The position numbers and the translations under genes were made by a program. This document shows positions 28,135-37,192 of a stretch of DNA of 64,000 bases, piece by piece; within the stretch, counting starts at the first letter, position 1; each line of letters opens with the position of its first letter. The notes under the pieces are model-generated. The model worked only from the letters and a program-made list of their open reading frames with translations. It was not told the DNA's origin and did no database searches. The DNA lies in the NCBI RefSeq assembly GCF_012317385.1, contig NZ_CP051144.1, positions 2,914,001 to 2,978,000 on the forward strand, read 5' to 3'. The DNA is from Romboutsia sp. CE17. Lineage in GTDB: Bacteria > Bacillota > Clostridia > Peptostreptococcales > Peptostreptococcaceae.

Positions 28135-28596
28135 ATGAATGAAAAAAAAGCAAAAGATATAATGACAACTGATGTAATTGTTGCAAAAAAAGGAGATACT
28201 ATATCCAAAGTGGCCAACATACTTATATCTGGAAAGATTGGAGGTCTTCCTGTAGTTGATGACGATAATAGAGTTGTAGGGATAATATCAGAAACAGATA
28301 TAATTAAGAAAGAGAAAAAGGTACATTCAACACCATTTATAAATGTACTAGAAGGGATAATATTTTTAGATGATTTCAATAAAATGGAGCAGGACTTAAA
28401 GCGAATTGCTGCATATAAGGTAGAAGACTTAATGTCAAAAAATATAGTTAAAGTTTATGAAGATGATGCATTTGATATCGTTGCTAATATAATGATAAGT
28501 AAATCTATTAATAGGGTTCCTGTAGTAGATGAAGATAATAAATTAAAAGGTATAATTTGCAGATATGATATAATAAAGGCCATGTATAATGAATAA
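28135..28596 (+). CDS. CBS-domain pair protein
   Basis: A 153-residue protein made of two CBS domains and nothing else: the first about residues 5-60 (AKDIMTTDVIVAKKGDT ... GGLPVVDDDNRVVGIISETDI), the second about 95-150 (VEDLMSKNIVKV ... RVPVVDEDNKLKGIICRYDI). CBS pairs bind adenine nucleotides or SAM and act as energy or ligand sensors. The insert between the halves (about 60-90) is longer than usual. It starts four bases after acpS. No partner enzyme is evident from sequence. Confidence 0.9.
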   Translation: MNEKKAKDIMTTDVIVAKKGDTISKVANILISGKIGGLPVVDDDNRVVGIISETDIIKKEKKVHSTPFINVLEGIIFLDDFNKMEQDLKRIAAYKVEDLMSKNIVKVYEDDAFDIVANIMISKSINRVPVVDEDNKLKGIICRYDIIKAMYNE

Positions 28597-28616
28597 ACTA
28601 TAATAGGAGTGATTAT

Positions 28617-29207
28617 GTGAGAAACAAGTTAATGACATTATTTATAATAACTATTTGTGTATTCATAAGCTTGGTAGGATGTCAAGATAAAGAATATACA
28701 AAAGAGGAAGTATATAAAGCATTTCAAGAACAAGTTTCAAAAATAGAATCCTATAAGTGTACAGCAGAAGTTGAGGTTATAGGAAATAAAGGCAATACAA
28801 GTTATACAATGATACACAATTATACAAAGCCAGATTATTATAAGCTAGAGGTAATATCACCAAAGCATCTTAAAGGTAAAACTATAGAGTACAAAGATGG
28901 TAAAATTACAGTTAATAATCCTGAAATTAATGATTCTATAGAATTGTCAACCAATAATAAAGATGGATTATATTTATTTGTAGGTGATTTTTTAAACAAT
29001 TATATTCAGAATGAAGATATGAATATGGACTTTTATGATAAATACTTAGTATTAGAAACTATTATACCTGGAGATGACAAATACTTTAATAAACAAATTT
29101 TATATGTAGATATAGAAAGTAAGGTCCCAGATAAAATGGAAATTTTAGATAAGGAAGGTAATATCAGATCTATAGTTAAGTATAAAAATTTTGAATATAA
29201 AAAATAA
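28617..29207 (+). CDS. gerS: GerS-like germination lipoprotein (LolA-like fold)
   Basis: A 196-residue lipoprotein. The signal peptide ends in the lipobox LVGC with Cys22 as the lipidation site; the remainder looks like a LolA/MucB-type beta-barrel half (sequence SYTMIHNYTKPDYYKLEV and so on). In C. difficile, the lipoprotein GerS is encoded directly upstream of alr2 and is needed by the amidase CwlD to make muramic-delta-lactam in spore cortex, hence for germination. The same size, lipobox and position beside alr make GerS the best call. The start is GTG after AGGAGTG. General outer-membrane-lipoprotein-sorting family annotation would be the fallback. Confidence 0.72.
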   Translation: MRNKLMTLFIITICVFISLVGCQDKEYTKEEVYKAFQEQVSKIESYKCTAEVEVIGNKGNTSYTMIHNYTKPDYYKLEVISPKHLKGKTIEYKDGKITVNNPEINDSIELSTNNKDGLYLFVGDFLNNYIQNEDMNMDFYDKYLVLETIIPGDDKYFNKQILYVDIESKVPDKMEILDKEGNIRSIVKYKNFEYKK

Positions 29208-29220
29208 GGGGAAGCAAAAG

Positions 29221-30381
29221 ATGAATAAATTAACAACTGTCCCTACTTGGGCGGAGATAAATCTAGATAACATAAAATTCAACTTAAATAACATAAAAAA
29301 ATTACTAAATGAGGATACTAAAGTTTGTGGAGTAGTTAAAGCTAATGCATATGGTCATGGAGCAGTTGAAATTGCAAAATTGTTACAACGAGAGAAGGTA
29401 GATTATTTAGCAGTTGCTAGATTAGAAGAAGGTATAGAGCTTAGACAGAATTATATAAATCTCCCAATTTTATGTTTAGGTTATATTCCTGAAGATAGTA
29501 TTGAATATGCCATAATAAATGACCTAACTATAACGGTATATTCTTTAGAAATGGCTAAAAAAATAAGTGAAGTAGCTGAAAATATAAATAAAGAAGCTAA
29601 AATTCATATAAAAGTTGATACTGGTATGACTAGATTAGGTTTTCAACCAAATGAAAATTCACTTAATGAAATATTTTCTATTAGTCAATTAAAGAATATA
29701 GAAATAGAAGGTATATATACACATTTTGCAAAGGCTGATGAAGAAGATAAATCTTATACTTACCTTCAAGCACAAAAGTACATTTATATGGTGGACAAAT
29801 TAGAAGAAGCTAATATAAATATACCTATAAAACATGTCTCAAATAGTGCTGCAACAATGGAATGTCTTGATTTAAGATTTAATATGGTTAGATGTGGAAT
29901 TATACTGTATGGACACTATCCATCAGATGAAGTAAATAAAGGTATAATAGAACTCAAGCCAGCTATGAAACTAAAATCAAGAGTTTCTTATATAAAAGAT
30001 GTTGATCCAGATGTAGGTATAAGCTATGGTTGGAAATACAAAACAACTAATACAGAAAAGATAGCAACTATACCAATTGGATATGCAGATGGATTTACTA
30101 GAATGCAAAAAAATGCAAAGATATATATAAAAAATAAACCTTTTAATGTTGTAGGAAGAATATGCATGGATCAATGTATGGTAAAAATAGATAAAGATAT
30201 AGATATAAAAATTGGTGATGAAGTTATAATCTTTGGAGAAGGTAATGCAACGGTAGAAGATATAGCAAAAGATTTGAATACTATAAACTATGAAGTTCTA
30301 TGCATGGTCTCAAAGCGTGTTAAACGCGTGTATATGGAAAGAAATGCAATTTTACAATCAAACAGTTATTTGATAAAATAA
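29221..30381 (+). CDS. alr: Alanine racemase
   Basis: A 386-residue PLP enzyme interconverting L- and D-alanine for peptidoglycan. The PLP lysine is K40 in VVKANAYGHG and the opposing catalytic tyrosine is Tyr269 in ISYGWKY. The frame is open to 29191, inside gerS, but GGGGAAG precedes the ATG at 29221, which gives the normal N-terminus. It follows gerS by 13 bases and precedes mazE-mazF. Confidence 0.95.
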   Translation: MNKLTTVPTWAEINLDNIKFNLNNIKKLLNEDTKVCGVVKANAYGHGAVEIAKLLQREKVDYLAVARLEEGIELRQNYINLPILCLGYIPEDSIEYAIINDLTITVYSLEMAKKISEVAENINKEAKIHIKVDTGMTRLGFQPNENSLNEIFSISQLKNIEIEGIYTHFAKADEEDKSYTYLQAQKYIYMVDKLEEANINIPIKHVSNSAATMECLDLRFNMVRCGIILYGHYPSDEVNKGIIELKPAMKLKSRVSYIKDVDPDVGISYGWKYKTTNTEKIATIPIGYADGFTRMQKNAKIYIKNKPFNVVGRICMDQCMVKIDKDIDIKIGDEVIIFGEGNATVEDIAKDLNTINYEVLCMVSKRVKRVYMERNAILQSNSYLIK

Positions 30382-30411
30382 AGAGGATAGTATACTCTGG
30401 GAGGCGATTTT

Positions 30412-30693
30412 GTGCATAATAAGAGCAAGGAAAAAATTGTGTTTACTTTACCTGACTCTCTTATATCTGAAGTAGATTATATTGTTCAGATGGAAAATAG
30501 TAACAGAGAAGATTTTGCAAAAGCTGCTTTTCAATTCTATATAACTCAGAAAAAAAAGATAGACTTAAAAGAGTGTATGATTAAGGGTTATAAAGAAATG
30601 GGTCAAATAAACTTATCCTTAGCTGAACTAGGTATGACGAATGAGGTATCTTCTGATATTGAATCTGAAGGGAATATGGCTCAAGTTGAGTAA
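30412..30693 (+). CDS. mazE: MazE-type ribbon-helix-helix antitoxin
   Basis: A 93-residue protein with an N-terminal ribbon-helix-helix ([32 protein letters not shown]) and an acidic, probably disordered C-terminus that would wrap the toxin. This is the Bacillus EndoAI type of MazE. It starts at GTG after GGGAGG. Its 3' end overlaps the start of mazF. The alr-mazE-mazF order is very common in Firmicutes; the pair often acts as a stress module that represses its own transcription. Confidence 0.88.
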   Translation: MHNKSKEKIVFTLPDSLISEVDYIVQMENSNREDFAKAAFQFYITQKKKIDLKECMIKGYKEMGQINLSLAELGMTNEVSSDIESEGNMAQVE

Positions 30694-31051
30694 TGTTAAC
30701 TTAGAGATTAAAAGAGGAGACTTGTATTATGCTGATTTAAGCCCAGTTGTAGGATCAGAACAAGGTGGAGTAAGACCTGTTTTGATAATACAAAATAATA
30801 TAGGGAATAAATATAGCCCGACAGTTATTATAGCTGCAATTACATCTCAAATCAATAAAGCTAAATTACCTACTCATATAGAGATAAGTGCCAATGAATA
30901 TGGGCTTAACAAGGATTCTGTAATTCTCTTAGAGCAAATTAGAACTATAGATAAAAAGAGAATAAGAGAAAAGATAGGTTGTCTAGATAATAACGTAATG
31001 TTAAAAGTAGATAATGGACTTCAAATAAGTCTAGGTCTATTCAGTATCTGA
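30686..31051 (+). CDS. mazF: MazF-type endoribonuclease toxin
   Basis: A 121-residue MazF/EndoA mRNA interferase with the signature [21 protein letters not shown] followed by RPVLIIQNN. In B. subtilis and C. difficile the family cuts at UACAU-like sites; the motif used here is not readable from sequence. The frame is open back to 30641, but the TTG at 30686 gives the normal N-terminus and overlaps mazE by eight bases, so translation is probably coupled. Confidence 0.92.
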   Translation: MSNVNLEIKRGDLYYADLSPVVGSEQGGVRPVLIIQNNIGNKYSPTVIIAAITSQINKAKLPTHIEISANEYGLNKDSVILLEQIRTIDKKRIREKIGCLDNNVMLKVDNGLQISLGLFSI

Positions 31052-31092
31052 AAAGTTATTGATATTATATTAATATCAATAACTTTTTTTAT
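31051..31092 (+). terminator. Terminator after mazF
   Basis: A perfect 17-bp stem (31051-31067 with 31071-31087), loop TAT, then more T. It starts at the last base of the stop codon. Confidence 0.9.
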
Positions 31093-31157
31093 GTAAAATT
31101 TGAAAAATATATAATATATATTTTATTTTAAAAATGGAGTAAAAAACTGAAGAGAAG

Positions 31158-31166
31158 TGGTATAAT
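31158..31166 (+). promoter_or_regulatory. Extended -10 promoter before the transketolase genes
   Basis: TGG directly before TATAAT (31161-31166); no convincing -35. The leader to the ATG would be about 70 bases. Confidence 0.45.
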
Positions 31167-31240
31167 AATATGAGATTGGTATAAAAATGTACATTACATA
31201 ATATTGATTTTTTTACTTTACAAACCAGGGAGGTAATTAC

Positions 31241-32068
31241 ATGAGAGACCATAAAGGATTAAATGAAATTACGCGTAGTATAAGAAAAGATATAGTTTCT
31301 ATGATACACGGAGCAAAATCAGGACATCCAGGAGGATCATTATCATCAGTAGAGATATTAACAGCTCTTTATTTTGATGAAATGAATATAGATCCAACAA
31401 ATCCAAAAATGGAGGATAGAGATAGATTTGTTTTATCTAAAGGACATGCAGCGCCAGTTTTATACGCTACTCTGGCTCATAAAGGCTACTTTGATAAAGA
31501 AGAGTTATCAGGATTAAGAAAAATGGGTAGAATGTTACAAGGTCACCCAGATATGAAAGGAACTCCAGGTGTTGAAATGTCAACTGGTTCACTAGGTCAA
31601 GGATTTTCTGTAGCGTGTGGTATGGCCATGGCATCTAAATTAGATAATGCACCATGGAGAGTATACGCTTTACTTGGAGACGGTGAATGCCAAGAAGGTA
31701 TAGTTTGGGAAGCTGCAATGAGTGCTGCTCATTACAAATTAGATAATATGACAGCATTTTTAGATTATAATGGACTTCAAATAGATGGTAATACAGATGA
31801 TGTAATGAGTTTAGGTTCAATAGTTGATAAATTTAAAGCTTTTGGATGGAATGTTATAGAAATAGATGGTCATGATTTTGATCAAATATTTGCATCTCTT
31901 GATATGGCAAAATCAACAATAGGCAAACCAACAATGATAGTTGCTAAGACGATAAAAGGTAGAGGTGTATCATTTATGGAGAACCAAGCTGGATGGCATG
32001 GAAATGCTCCAAATGATGAACATTTAAGAATTGCTTTAGATGAATTAGGAGGTAATTTCCATGAGTAA
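31241..32068 (+). CDS. tktA: Transketolase, N-terminal (TPP-binding) subunit
   Basis: A 275-residue protein matching the first third of full transketolase. It carries [13 protein letters not shown], the [12 protein letters not shown] segment and the TPP/Mg2+ motif [13 protein letters not shown]...N. Together with the next gene it forms one split transketolase, moving two-carbon units in the pentose phosphate pathway. The two ORFs overlap by eight bases. Splitting is common in Clostridia and archaea and is not a recent frameshift. Confidence 0.93.
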   Translation: MRDHKGLNEITRSIRKDIVSMIHGAKSGHPGGSLSSVEILTALYFDEMNIDPTNPKMEDRDRFVLSKGHAAPVLYATLAHKGYFDKEELSGLRKMGRMLQGHPDMKGTPGVEMSTGSLGQGFSVACGMAMASKLDNAPWRVYALLGDGECQEGIVWEAAMSAAHYKLDNMTAFLDYNGLQIDGNTDDVMSLGSIVDKFKAFGWNVIEIDGHDFDQIFASLDMAKSTIGKPTMIVAKTIKGRGVSFMENQAGWHGNAPNDEHLRIALDELGGNFHE

Positions 32069-32996
32069 AATAGCTACTAGAGATGCATATGGGAAAACAT
32101 TACTAAAATTAGGTGAGATAAATGATGATGTAGTTGTATTAGATGCAGATTTATCAAAATCAACAAAAACAAATGATTTTTCAAAGGCATTCCCAAATAG
32201 ATTTTTCAATATGGGTATAGCAGAGCAAAACTTAATAGGAGCAGCTTGTGGTTTAGCAACAGCTGGAAAGATTCCTTTTGCAAGTACATTTGCGATGTTT
32301 GCAACAGGTAGAGCATTTGAAGTTATAAGAAACTCAGTATGTTATCCTAAATTAAATGTTAAAATATGTGCTACACATGCTGGTATAACAGTAGGTGAAG
32401 ATGGAGCCTCTCATGAAAGTATTGAAGATATAGCTATAATGAGAGCTATACCTAATATGACTGTTGTAGTTCCTGCTGATGGAATAGAAACAGAAAAAGT
32501 AATATTAGAGGCGGCTAAATATAATGGACCGATGTATGTTCGTCTTGGAAGAAGTGCAGTTCCAACTTTATTCAATGAAGATTATAAGTTTGAAATTGGA
32601 AAAGGTTCAGTTGTTAGAGATGGAAATGATGCTACAATAATAGCTTGTGGTATGATGGTTAATGAGGCTATTATAGCTCATGAAGCGTTAAAATCAGAAG
32701 GTATAAATGTTAGAGTTATAAATATGTCTACTATAAAGCCTATAGATAGAGAATTAATAATAAATGCTGCTAAAGAAACTAAAGCAATAGTAACTGCCGA
32801 AGAACATAGTATAGTTGGTGGATTAGGTTCAGCTGTAAGTGAAGTAGTATCTGAAGAGTGTCCAGTAGTAGTTAAAAAAGTAGGAGTAAAAGATGTATTT
32901 GGAGAGTCTGGTACACCTGCTGAATTGCTAGAAAAACATGGATTAACAGCTAAACATATAGTAGAATCTGTTAAAGAAGCAATAAACAATAAATAA
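32061..32996 (+). CDS. tktB: Transketolase, C-terminal (pyrimidine-binding) subunit
   Basis: A 311-residue protein with the transketolase pyrimidine-binding domain ([20 protein letters not shown], with the catalytic Glu of the EQN motif) and the C-terminal domain. It overlaps the N-terminal subunit gene by eight bases and has its own AGGAGG site inside that gene's end. Confidence 0.93.
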   Translation: MSKIATRDAYGKTLLKLGEINDDVVVLDADLSKSTKTNDFSKAFPNRFFNMGIAEQNLIGAACGLATAGKIPFASTFAMFATGRAFEVIRNSVCYPKLNVKICATHAGITVGEDGASHESIEDIAIMRAIPNMTVVVPADGIETEKVILEAAKYNGPMYVRLGRSAVPTLFNEDYKFEIGKGSVVRDGNDATIIACGMMVNEAIIAHEALKSEGINVRVINMSTIKPIDRELIINAAKETKAIVTAEEHSIVGGLGSAVSEVVSEECPVVVKKVGVKDVFGESGTPAELLEKHGLTAKHIVESVKEAINNK

Positions 32997-33025
32997 TAAA
33001 AATATTTAGTTATTAAATATTATAC

Positions 33026-33078
33026 TTTAGATATAGAATGTAGTATAGCATTATACTATTTTCTATATCTTTTTTTAT
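33026..33078 (+). terminator. Terminator after the transketolase genes
   Basis: AGATATAGAA (33029-33039 region) pairs with TTCTATATCT (33061-33070), with an inner TAGTATA/TATACTA stem, then seven T. Confidence 0.85.
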
Positions 33079-33300
33079 TATTGTTATGTTTTTTAGTTAA
33101 AGTCTATAATCATTAAATCTATCTATTTTAAAAATATTTATTTATTGATGAAATACACATTTATATAAATTATACAACTACATAATTCTTATATTCATAT
33201 TTTGCCTCATAGATATTACATAAGTATTTTATATTTATAAGTAAAAATTTATTCTATTAATAATCTTCTAACATATAGATTATATTCATATATTAGAATA
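33079..33300. other. AT-rich gene-free stretch
   Basis: No ORF with a ribosome site on either strand and no clear promoter. An imperfect inverted repeat (TCTAACATATA at 33268 region, TATATTAGA at 33290 region) lies close to the next gene's GGAGGTGA site and may be its operator; support is weak. Confidence 0.35.
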
Positions 33301-33315
33301 GATGGAGGTGAGATT

Positions 33316-33744
33316 GTGAATATAAAATTTAATATGAAAGGTGTAGTTATAGGGGTTGCATTACTTTTTTTAGTTGTAGGAGGATTTTTATTTTTACCTA
33401 AAATGTTTATGGAGGATTCAACGCCTGTAGATTATACTATGATACAAAGGGAACAAATTCCAGAAAAAATATTGAATATAATGGATAAGTATACAAATGA
33501 AGAGAGAGCATTAGCTATAAAATTAGATGGTAAAATATATGTAATAGTTACTAGAGCTCAAAATAAAGATCAAGGTATACAAATTAATAAAATAAGCTTA
33601 CTTAAGGATGAAGACAAAGATGTTATGAAAGTTGATATAACATATAGAGATAAATCAGAATCATATCCTTTTGTAGTTGCAGAAACAAACTTAAAAGATC
33701 TTCCAGATAGAATAGAATTAAATTCTTCAGAAGAAACTAATTAA
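33316..33744 (+). CDS. Membrane-anchored protein, possibly PrcB-like
   Basis: A 142-residue protein: one N-terminal membrane segment (about 8-27), then an exported domain of about 110 residues. The core ALAIKLDGKIYVIVTRAQNKD...IQINKI resembles the PrcB C-terminal domain, a small beta domain found in partners of surface proteases, but the match is by eye only. It starts with GTG after GGAGGTGA and has its own terminator. If it is not PrcB-like, it is an unknown anchored protein. Confidence 0.55.
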   Translation: MNIKFNMKGVVIGVALLFLVVGGFLFLPKMFMEDSTPVDYTMIQREQIPEKILNIMDKYTNEERALAIKLDGKIYVIVTRAQNKDQGIQINKISLLKDEDKDVMKVDITYRDKSESYPFVVAETNLKDLPDRIELNSSEETN

Positions 33745-33765
33745 TAGTACATATAAGATTAAATA

Positions 33766-33814
33766 AAAAAATAGCTAGAAAAATATATATTTTTCTAGCT
33801 ATTTTTTTATTTAA
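33766..33814 (+). terminator. Terminator after the PrcB-like gene
   Basis: AAATAGCTAGAAAAATA pairs with TATTTTTCTAGCTATTT (about 33768-33804), followed by TTTT. Confidence 0.88.
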
Positions 33815-33884
33815 AGTATTAAATTGCTTATTATTTAATGATAAGTAGGGAAAAATAAATCAAATATAATTTAGAGGTGAAGCA

Positions 33885-36287
33885 ATGTTAAATATAGATA
33901 AATATAGAGTTAAAGTTGAAGATTTGAAATATAAATGCTCTTTAGATGATATAGATTTTGAAAATACAGAGAATATTCGACCTATAGATGAAATTATAGG
34001 TCAGGATAGAGCAGTAAGTTCTATAGAATTTGGATTGAAGATGAAACATAAAGGATACAACATATATATATCTGGTGTAAGTGGAATTGGAAGAACTAGT
34101 TATGCAAAATCATTAATAAAGAAAAATGTAAATATGAATCAGAATTTAAAGGATTGGATATATGTAAACAATTTTAAGAATAATAATGAACCAGTTGCCT
34201 TATCGTTTAAAGCAGGAATTGGAAAAATATTTAAATATGATATAGATGATATAATCGAAAAATTAAAAATAGAGATACCTAAAATATTTAACTCTAAGGA
34301 GTATGAAAGCCACAATAGATTATTGATGACAGAGTTAGAGAATAATATACATAGTATAATTGATGATTTAAACGAGTTTGCAAAACCTAAAGGATTTAAA
34401 TTTCAAATTACAGAAAGAGGCCTAATGAGTGTTCCTATCAAAGAAGATGGAACACTAATGGAAGAAGCTGAATTAGGAAATCTTACAGCGTCACAAATAG
34501 CAGATTTAAGAGAGCGAGGATTAAAATTAAATCAAGAAAGCAAGGATTATATAGATAAGATTAAGTTATGTGAAGATACTTATAAAAATAAATGCGATGA
34601 ATTAGATAGAAATGTGGGTAGAAGTCTAGTTGGATTTTACGGTCAATATTTACTAAACAAATATGGAGAAGATGAAAAAGTAGGAAAATATATAAATGAT
34701 TTATGTAATGATATTGTAAATAATATATCTAAGTTTAAAAAAGAACCTGAAGATGAAAAGAAAAATGCGATGTCATTATTTGGTATTATACCAAGTAAAA
34801 AAGATGATAAATTTTTAAACAAATATAAAGTAAATTTATTTATAGATAATAGCGAATGTAAAGAATGTAAGATAATAGTAGAAAGTAATCCTACTTACTA
34901 TAATTTAACTGGATCTATAGAATATAAAAATGAAATGGGTTCATTAACAACAAGCTTTATGGAAATAAAACCAGGTGCTTTACATAAAGCGAATGGTGGA
35001 TTTTTAATAATAAATGTAAGAGATTTATTATCTAGTCCTTTTGCTTGGGAATGTTTGAAAAGAACACTAAAAACAGAAGAAATAACTATAGAGTCATTAA
35101 ATAAGCAATATGGATATTTAGTTACATCAACATTGAAACCAGAGCCTATAGATTTAGATCTAAAGGTTATTTTGGTAGGAGATAGTTATTATTATAGCGT
35201 TCTTTATGCTTATGAAGAGGATTTTAGAGATTTATTCAAGATAATGGCTGATTTTGATATAGAGATAGATAAAAATAAGGAAAATATATATAAAACTATT
35301 CAATTTATAGCTAACAAATGTAACGAATCAAATATTAAGCATTTTGATAAATCTGCTGTAGAGAGACTTATTGAATATAGTACAAGAATAACTGACAATA
35401 AAGAAAAGCTTAGTGCAAGATTTAATAAAATAGTTGATATGATTTACGAAGCGGATGCTGTTACAGATGATAGTGAACTATATGTAACAAGAAATGATGT
35501 TGAAGAAGCTATAAATCAAAGATTATATAGAAACAATAAATATGAAGAAAAATTAAATGAAATGTTTGAAGATGAAACTTTACTAATAGACCTAGATGGT
35601 GAAAAGGTAGGACAGATAAATGGACTTGCTGTTATGGGTACTGGAGAATATTGTTTTGGAAAACCATCTAAAATAACAGCATCTACTTATAGAGGAAGAA
35701 GAGGAATTATTAATATAGAAAGAGAAATAAAACAAAGTGGAAGTATACATGATAAAGGAGTATTAATTTTAAGTGGATATTTAGGGGCAAGATATGGCAA
35801 AGAAAAGCCACTATCTATATCAACTTCAATAACTTTTGAACAGAATTATAATGGAGTAGATGGGGATAGTGCTTCTAGTACTGAGTTATATGCAATTATA
35901 TCCAGTATTGCTGACATACCTATAAAACAATATATAGCAGTAACTGGATCTGTAAGTCAAAAAGGTGAAATTCAACCAATAGGTGGAGTAAATGAAAAAA
36001 TAGAAGGTTTTTTTGATGTATGTAAAATAAAAGGACTTACAGGTAATCAGGGTGTAATAATACCTATACAAAATGTCAAAAATTTAATGTTAAAAGATGA
36101 GGTTGTGCAAGCGGTTAAAGAAGGTATATTTAACATATACGCTATATCAACTATTGATCAAGGTTTAGAAATTTTAACTGGAAAAACAAAAAATGAGATA
36201 GATTCAAAAGTAAATGAAGTATTAGATAAATATAGAAAATTGGATAAAGAGAGTGAAACATATGAATCTAAGATAGATAAGAAGTAA
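33885..36287 (+). CDS. Lon-like AAA+ serine protease (S16, AAA_32 type)
   Basis: An 800-residue protein. An N-terminal AAA segment has GVSGIGRTS near residue 65, a Walker A with Arg where Lys is usual; the central part includes ALHKANGGFLIINVRDLLSS, the family's modified Walker B; the C-terminal quarter is the Lon protease domain with the catalytic Ser in DGDSASST (near 665) and Lys in GGVNEKIEGF (near 705). Such Lon-like proteases without the Lon substrate domain are widespread in Clostridia, Thermotoga and gamma-proteobacteria (YcbZ); substrates are mostly unknown. It is a single-gene unit with an AGAGGTGA ribosome site. Confidence 0.87.
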   Translation: MLNIDKYRVKVEDLKYKCSLDDIDFENTENIRPIDEIIGQDRAVSSIEFGLKMKHKGYNIYISGVSGIGRTSYAKSLIKKNVNMNQNLKDWIYVNNFKNNNEPVALSFKAGIGKIFKYDIDDIIEKLKIEIPKIFNSKEYESHNRLLMTELENNIHSIIDDLNEFAKPKGFKFQITERGLMSVPIKEDGTLMEEAELGNLTASQIADLRERGLKLNQESKDYIDKIKLCEDTYKNKCDELDRNVGRSLVGFYGQYLLNKYGEDEKVGKYINDLCNDIVNNISKFKKEPEDEKKNAMSLFGIIPSKKDDKFLNKYKVNLFIDNSECKECKIIVESNPTYYNLTGSIEYKNEMGSLTTSFMEIKPGALHKANGGFLIINVRDLLSSPFAWECLKRTLKTEEITIESLNKQYGYLVTSTLKPEPIDLDLKVILVGDSYYYSVLYAYEEDFRDLFKIMADFDIEIDKNKENIYKTIQFIANKCNESNIKHFDKSAVERLIEYSTRITDNKEKLSARFNKIVDMIYEADAVTDDSELYVTRNDVEEAINQRLYRNNKYEEKLNEMFEDETLLIDLDGEKVGQINGLAVMGTGEYCFGKPSKITASTYRGRRGIINIEREIKQSGSIHDKGVLILSGYLGARYGKEKPLSISTSITFEQNYNGVDGDSASSTELYAIISSIADIPIKQYIAVTGSVSQKGEIQPIGGVNEKIEGFFDVCKIKGLTGNQGVIIPIQNVKNLMLKDEVVQAVKEGIFNIYAISTIDQGLEILTGKTKNEIDSKVNEVLDKYRKLDKESETYESKIDKK

Positions 36288-36304
36288 TATTATAAGATAA
36301 TTTT

Positions 36305-36357
36305 ATTAATAAAGCTGTAGTATATACAAATAAATAATAAACTACAGCTTTATTAAT
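36305..36357. terminator. Bidirectional terminator between convergent genes
   Basis: A 17-bp inverted repeat (36305-36321 with 36341-36357) between the Lon-like gene and the reverse-strand cyclo-ligase gene; AT-rich ends serve both strands. Confidence 0.75.
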
Positions 36358-36442
36358 TATTTCAATTAAGGAAATAATATTATTTCGATGATGATGTATA
36401 GAGTTTTTGATGATAATAGTAAATCGAATTTTATATAAATGT

Positions 36443-37024
36443 TTAATTTTTAGGTATTAAAATTTGAGATTCCGTTATAATAAAGTCTAATTGAGCATCA
36501 TGAGGTTCTCTAGGTACTTCATCAAATATTTGTAAGTCAAAAGCAATTCCAATAGTTTTTGCGTCAGGTCTTAAATTTACTAAAAATCTATCGTAAAATC
36601 CACCTCCATAACCAAGTCGATAACAATTTTTATCGTAGGCAACAGCAGGTACAATTACAATATCTAAATCTTTTACATTTATAGTAGGGGAACAATCTGG
36701 TTTTGGTTCTCTTATATTATAAGGTCCAAAAGTATTAACTGTTAATCCGTTTATTGGATCTGTAATTTGAGCTGGTATTAATTTATGTTCTTTTTTTAAT
36801 GTTATTGGAGAAGCAACTGTCTTTCTTAAAGATATTAATTTTGTAATAAGATGGTCAGTTTTTACTTCATTATTAAAGTCTAAATAAAGCATAATCGTAT
36901 TTGCTTCTTTTATACAATCCATTTCTAATATTTTTTCTGTTATTATAGATGAGTTTTTATTGATAAACTCAGAAGTTTGATTTTTTCTTTCAGATATAAC
37001 CTTTTTTCTAAATTCTTTTTTCAT
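36443..37024 (-). CDS. fau: 5-formyltetrahydrofolate cyclo-ligase
   Basis: A 193-residue enzyme converting 5-formyl-THF to 5,10-methenyl-THF with ATP. It has the N-terminal KKEFRKKVISERKNQT and the C-terminal active-site segment GYGGGFYDRFL near 135, both standard. I choose the ATG at 37024, nine bases after AAAGGGG; a TTG at 37033 would leave a one-base gap to that site. It is the only reverse gene among forward ones from 1 to 38 kb. Confidence 0.93.
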   Translation of the reverse strand: MKKEFRKKVISERKNQTSEFINKNSSIITEKILEMDCIKEANTIMLYLDFNNEVKTDHLITKLISLRKTVASPITLKKEHKLIPAQITDPINGLTVNTFGPYNIREPKPDCSPTINVKDLDIVIVPAVAYDKNCYRLGYGGGFYDRFLVNLRPDAKTIGIAFDLQIFDEVPREPHDAQLDFIITESQILIPKN

Positions 37025-37046
37025 TAAAATCAACCCCTTTACATTA

Positions 37047-37055
37047 TGGTATAAT
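37047..37055 (+). promoter_or_regulatory. Extended -10 promoter for the S41 protease gene
   Basis: TGG followed by TATAAT (37050-37055) in the divergent space between fau and the S41 gene. No clear -35. Confidence 0.45.
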
Positions 37056-37192
37056 ATGGATATAAAAAATGATATACCTAATATAAATTCTAATATATGT
37101 ACAAAACTTGAGCAACCGAATTGATAAATGGGTAATAAAAAGAATAGCTAGTCATATAATATATAGTAGATTATTTAAAGGAGATGCATTAA

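Noticed and set aside
31241-32996. Split transketolase as a broken gene
   Set aside because: The two halves divide between domains, overlap by eight bases and the second has its own ribosome site; this split is common in Clostridia.
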